Shown: piece after piece, positions 14,704 to 16,436 of the stretch
How positions within the stretch are numbered: the stretch's first letter is position 1
How the letters are laid out: each line of letters opens with the position of its first letter
Source of the DNA: CAYNXB01 sp964401045
Lineage (GTDB): Bacteria; Pseudomonadota; Alphaproteobacteria; Sphingomonadales; Sphingomonadaceae
Direction of reading: 5' to 3'
DNA: 16,436 bases
Assembly: GCA_964401045.1 (NCBI GenBank)
Contig: CAYNXB010000055.1
Location: 1-16,436 of the forward strand
Position numbers and translations under genes: made by a program
The notes under the pieces: model-generated
What the model was told of the DNA's origin: nothing
The model's database searches: none
Seen by the model: only the letters and a program-made list of their open reading frames with translations

Positions 14704-14738
14704 AGTCGAAGCAGCGAAAGAAGCTCGCGAGCGTTCAT
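14691..14738 (-). CDS. leuL: Leucine-rich leader peptide of leuA (leuL)
   Basis: A 15-codon ORF on the minus strand, 124 nt upstream of leuA, reads MNARELLSLLRLTRP and stops with TAG. Five of fifteen residues are leucine, four of them inside the six-codon block LLSLLR, followed by a further LeuArg context. That composition, its place before leuA, and the overlap of its stop codon with the arm of a strong hairpin are the signs of ribosome-mediated attenuation, known for leu operons in proteobacteria. Codons used are CTT, CTT, CTG, CTT, CTT; CTT is rather rare in such GC-rich genomes, which would sharpen stalling. No clear ribosome site precedes the ATG, and the transcript may start almost at it. 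The symbol follows the role, not homology to enterobacterial leuL. Confidence 0.7.
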   Translation of the reverse strand: MNARELLSLLRLTRP

Positions 14739-14745
14739 GCGACCG

Positions 14746-14774
14746 TAGATAATCGATCAGGGTTAAGAAATCCA
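14746..14774 (-). promoter_or_regulatory. Candidate promoter of the leuL-leuA transcript
   Basis: On the minus strand TGGATT (14769-14774) and TATCTA (14746-14751) are separated by exactly 17 nt. Each matches the sigma-70 consensus at only three of six positions, so support is weak. The predicted start near 14739 would place the leader ATG at about the second base, a leaderless arrangement like that of rhizobial trpL. Confidence 0.35.
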
Positions 14775-14778
14775 GCGG

Positions 14779-14807
14779 GAAGGGCGGCACGTCCTGCGCC
14801 GCCCTTC
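14779..14807 (-). terminator. Hairpin terminator of the yceI-family gene
   Basis: GAAGGGCGGC (14779-14788) and GCCGCCCTTC (14798-14807) form a perfect 10-bp stem with a 9-nt loop, 7 nt after the stop codon of the YceI-family gene. A clean T-run is missing; TTTCTT follows about 9 nt later on the minus strand. It separates that gene from the leuA leader. Confidence 0.7.
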
Positions 14808-14814
14808 GTCCGGC

Positions 14815-15456
14815 TTATTGCTTTTCGAATGCAGCAGTGAGCTGCAGCTCGACCTCGTCCGACACGATTGGCACCCCGTAGGAGACACCGAAGTCCGACC
14901 GCTTGATCGTCGCCGTGCCTTCGAAGCCGACGGTCGGCTTGTTGCTGCCCATCGCGTTGCCTGCGCCGGTGAACTCGGCGTTGATCGTCACCGGCTTGGT
15001 GACGCCGTTGAGCGTGAGGTTGCCGGCGATGGTCGCCTTGTTGCCGTTCGCCGTCACCTTGGTCGAAACGAAGTGCGCGGGTGCGGGATTGGCCCCGAAG
15101 AAGTCCGCCTTGCCACCTTCTGGGGCCGGCTTCAGCAGGTGATCGTGCAACTGCTGGCTGGCGACGAGCGGGTTGATCGGGATCGTCGCATCGACGGTCG
15201 CACTGGCGAGGTTGGCGGGATCGAGCGTCAGCGTTGCGTCGACGTTGCCAAAGATGCCGAAGTAATCGTTGAAACCGAGGTGGTTGACGCGCCAGCCGAT
15301 CAGCGAGTGGTTCTTGTCGGTCTTGTAGGTGCCGGCCTGGACGCGGCTCGCATCGAGCTGTCCGGGGATCGCGGGCGGGCCACCTTGCGCCTGAAGCGCA
15401 CCAAAGGAAACGGCGGCCGCAGCTGCGGCTGCGACGATGAGAACGGATTTGCGCAT
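14815..15456 (-). CDS. YceI family periplasmic protein
   Basis: A 213-residue secreted protein of the YceI family, lipocalin-like barrels that bind isoprenoid or other amphiphilic ligands; the exact role is unknown in most bacteria. A signal peptide is clear (MRKSVLIVAAAAAAAVSFGALQAQ). The domain opens with AGTYKTDKNHSLIGWRVNHLGFNDYFGIFGNVDATL (in pieces around 41-77), continues with VDATIPINPLVA, HFVSTKVTANGNKATIAGNLTLNGVTKPVTI and ends with IKRSDFGVSYGVPIVSDEVELQLTAAFEK, all typical. A good ribosome site, GGGAGG, lies 8 nt before the ATG. It is followed by a strong hairpin terminator, and probably forms its own transcript. A link to its branched-chain amino acid neighbours is not evident. 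Confidence 0.93.
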   Translation of the reverse strand: MRKSVLIVAAAAAAAVSFGALQAQGGPPAIPGQLDASRVQAGTYKTDKNHSLIGWRVNHLGFNDYFGIFGNVDATLTLDPANLASATVDATIPINPLVASQQLHDHLLKPAPEGGKADFFGANPAPAHFVSTKVTANGNKATIAGNLTLNGVTKPVTINAEFTGAGNAMGSNKPTVGFEGTATIKRSDFGVSYGVPIVSDEVELQLTAAFEKQ

Positions 15457-15520
15457 GACTCAGGCCTCCCGATGAAAATTCGCCGTGACTGTGCCGCGTC
15501 AGCGCGGTCCTGTCCACCGC

Positions 15521-15895
15521 TCAGCCGCAGCGAAACGCTTTGATGCGGCCATCGACGCCGGTTTCCACGTTGAGCCGGTCGGGCCGCAAATCCATCGTCA
15601 CCACGCCGCCGGGCTCAATGTAGCGAATGCGGTCGTGCCCCACCGCGTCGAGGATGGCATCTTTCACGTCGGACGTCGGCAGGACGTTGACCCAGCGGGC
15701 GAGCTTGTCGGCGCCGCACCCCTCCGCGGCCGGCTCGGCCTGGTTTAGCGAGGGCGATGCCATTTCGCGGGGCGCCTGGGGCACGCTGCGCATTTCCGGC
15801 GCGATAGACTGCGAAGCCTGGGGCGTGGGCGTGTTCTCTCCGGAGCCGCAGCCGGAGAGCGCCACAATGGAAAGCAGGAGCAGAACGCGCCGCAT
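15521..15895 (-). CDS. I78-family peptidase-inhibitor-like lipoprotein
   Basis: A 124-residue lipoprotein: the signal peptide MRRVLLLLSIVALSGC has a lipobox with the lipidated cysteine at 16, followed by a Pro/Ser/Gln-rich linker (about 17-58). The C-terminal part CGADKLARWVNVLPTSDVKD, IRYIEPGGVVTMDLRPDRLN and VETGVDGRIKAFRCG fits the inhibitor I78 family, with its two cysteines (about 60 and 123) and the VTMDxRxDRLN signature. Known members inhibit serine peptidases; here a role at the membrane against proteases is inferred. The start is ATG 15895; a longer in-frame reading from 15979 would overlap ilvC and precede the signal peptide. It lies 41 nt downstream of ilvC. Only a small hairpin (15494-15507) follows it. 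Confidence 0.85.
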   Translation of the reverse strand: MRRVLLLLSIVALSGCGSGENTPTPQASQSIAPEMRSVPQAPREMASPSLNQAEPAAEGCGADKLARWVNVLPTSDVKDAILDAVGHDRIRYIEPGGVVTMDLRPDRLNVETGVDGRIKAFRCG

Positions 15896-15936
15896 GCCAC
15901 GCGAAACGAGGCGGCAGGCGGCGCGTTCCGAACCCG

Positions 15937-16436
15937 TCAGTTCTTGTCCATGTCGACCAGCTTGTTGGCACCGATCCACGGCATCATCGCACGCAGGCGG
16001 GCGCCGGTCTGCTCGATCGGATGTGCCGCGGCGGCCTTGCGGCTCGCCTTGAGCTCAGGCTGGCCCGCGCGGTTGTCGAGCACGAAGTTCTTCACGAAGC
16101 GGCCGGCCTGAATGTCGGCGAGCACGCGCTTCATCTCGGCCTTGGTCTCGTCGGTGATAATCCGCGGGCCGCTGGTGATGTCGCCGTACTCGGCGGTGTT
16201 GGAGATCGAATAGCGCATGTTGGCGATGCCGCCCTCATACATCAGGTCGACGATCAGCTTCACTTCGTGGAGGCATTCGAAATACGCCATTTCCGGTGCG
16301 TATCCGGCCTCGACCAGCGTTTCGAACCCGGCCTGGATCAGATGACTGAGACCGCCGCACAGGACGGCCTGCTCGCCGAACAGGTCGGTTTCGCACTCTT
16401 CCTTGAAGTTGGTCTCGATCACGCCCGAGCGACCAC
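15937..16436 (-). CDS. ilvC: Ketol-acid reductoisomerase IlvC (partial, C-terminal 165 residues)
   Basis: NADPH-dependent, magnesium-requiring enzyme that isomerises and reduces acetolactate or acetohydroxybutyrate in valine, leucine and isoleucine synthesis. The visible part is the knotted helical C-terminal domain and reads through the right edge, so the Rossmann domain is missing. Seen are GRSGVIETNFKEECETDLFGEQAVLCGG with the metal ligands of the EExxTDLFGEQ stretch, HEVKLIVDLMYEGGI and MRYSISNTAEYGD, all diagnostic. It ends shortly after LVDMDKN, the length expected of the short class I enzymes. The internal GTG at 16422 is not the start. Its product passes through the pathway to 2-oxoisovalerate, the substrate of the LeuA encoded nearby. 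Confidence 0.96.
   Translation of the reverse strand, partial: GRSGVIETNFKEECETDLFGEQAVLCGGLSHLIQAGFETLVEAGYAPEMAYFECLHEVKLIVDLMYEGGIANMRYSISNTAEYGDITSGPRIITDETKAEMKRVLADIQAGRFVKNFVLDNRAGQPELKASRKAAAAHPIEQTGARLRAMMPWIGANKLVDMDKN

Noticed and set aside
13830..14840. A 336-codon open frame opposite leuA
   Set aside because: It is antisense to conserved LeuA sequence and continues through the leader and hairpins without any recognisable domain.
15494..15507. Hairpin CCGCG-TCAG-CGCGG after the I78-type lipoprotein gene
   Set aside because: The 5-bp stem has no T-run and such hairpins are common by chance at this GC content.

Overview
The window is a stretch of high-GC chromosome from an alphaproteobacterium, most likely Sphingomonadales (Sphingomonas, Novosphingobium or Erythrobacter-like). 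The pointers are the phoR-pstC-pstA-pstB order with no pstS, PstC and PstA with extended N-termini, a large TonB-dependent receptor, type-2 LeuA and an I78-family lipoprotein. This placement rests on gene content and style, not on a database match. No transposon, phage gene or CRISPR array is visible, and no stretch above 300 bases lacks a gene.

Layout. Positions 1-4204 (minus strand) hold the phosphate-starvation locus: phoR, then pstC-pstA-pstB with overlapping stop/start codons; pstB runs off the left edge. A well-formed Pho box lies between phoR and pstC. Next (4277-4455, minus) are two tandem tRNA-Glu genes, CTC and TTC anticodons, differing by one base, with a likely shared promoter, then recJ (4514-6304, minus). 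Divergent from recJ is a two-gene unit: an unrecognised, possibly DUF4261-like protein (6438-7229) overlapping by 4 nt an AHH-motif HNH/EndoVII-type nuclease (7226-7804). Its 3' end overlaps a convergent nitronate monooxygenase-like gene (7756-8736, minus), which is divergent from a MOSC-domain gene (8813-9355).

From 9352 to 12836 lies a divergent pair: a membrane-tethered winged-helix regulator (minus) and a TonB-dependent receptor (plus). Between them are perfect tandem 10-bp repeats and a dyad, in the right place for an operator.

The right end concerns branched-chain amino acids: leuA (12897-14567, minus) and the C-terminal part of ilvC (15937 to the edge, minus), with a YceI-family periplasmic protein and an I78-type lipoprotein between them. 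Upstream of leuA is an unannotated 15-codon ORF, MNARELLSLLRLTRP, with five leucines, followed by two mutually exclusive hairpins. This looks like a leucine attenuator (leuL). With the nuclease pair and the receptor/regulator operator, it is the most interesting content of the window.
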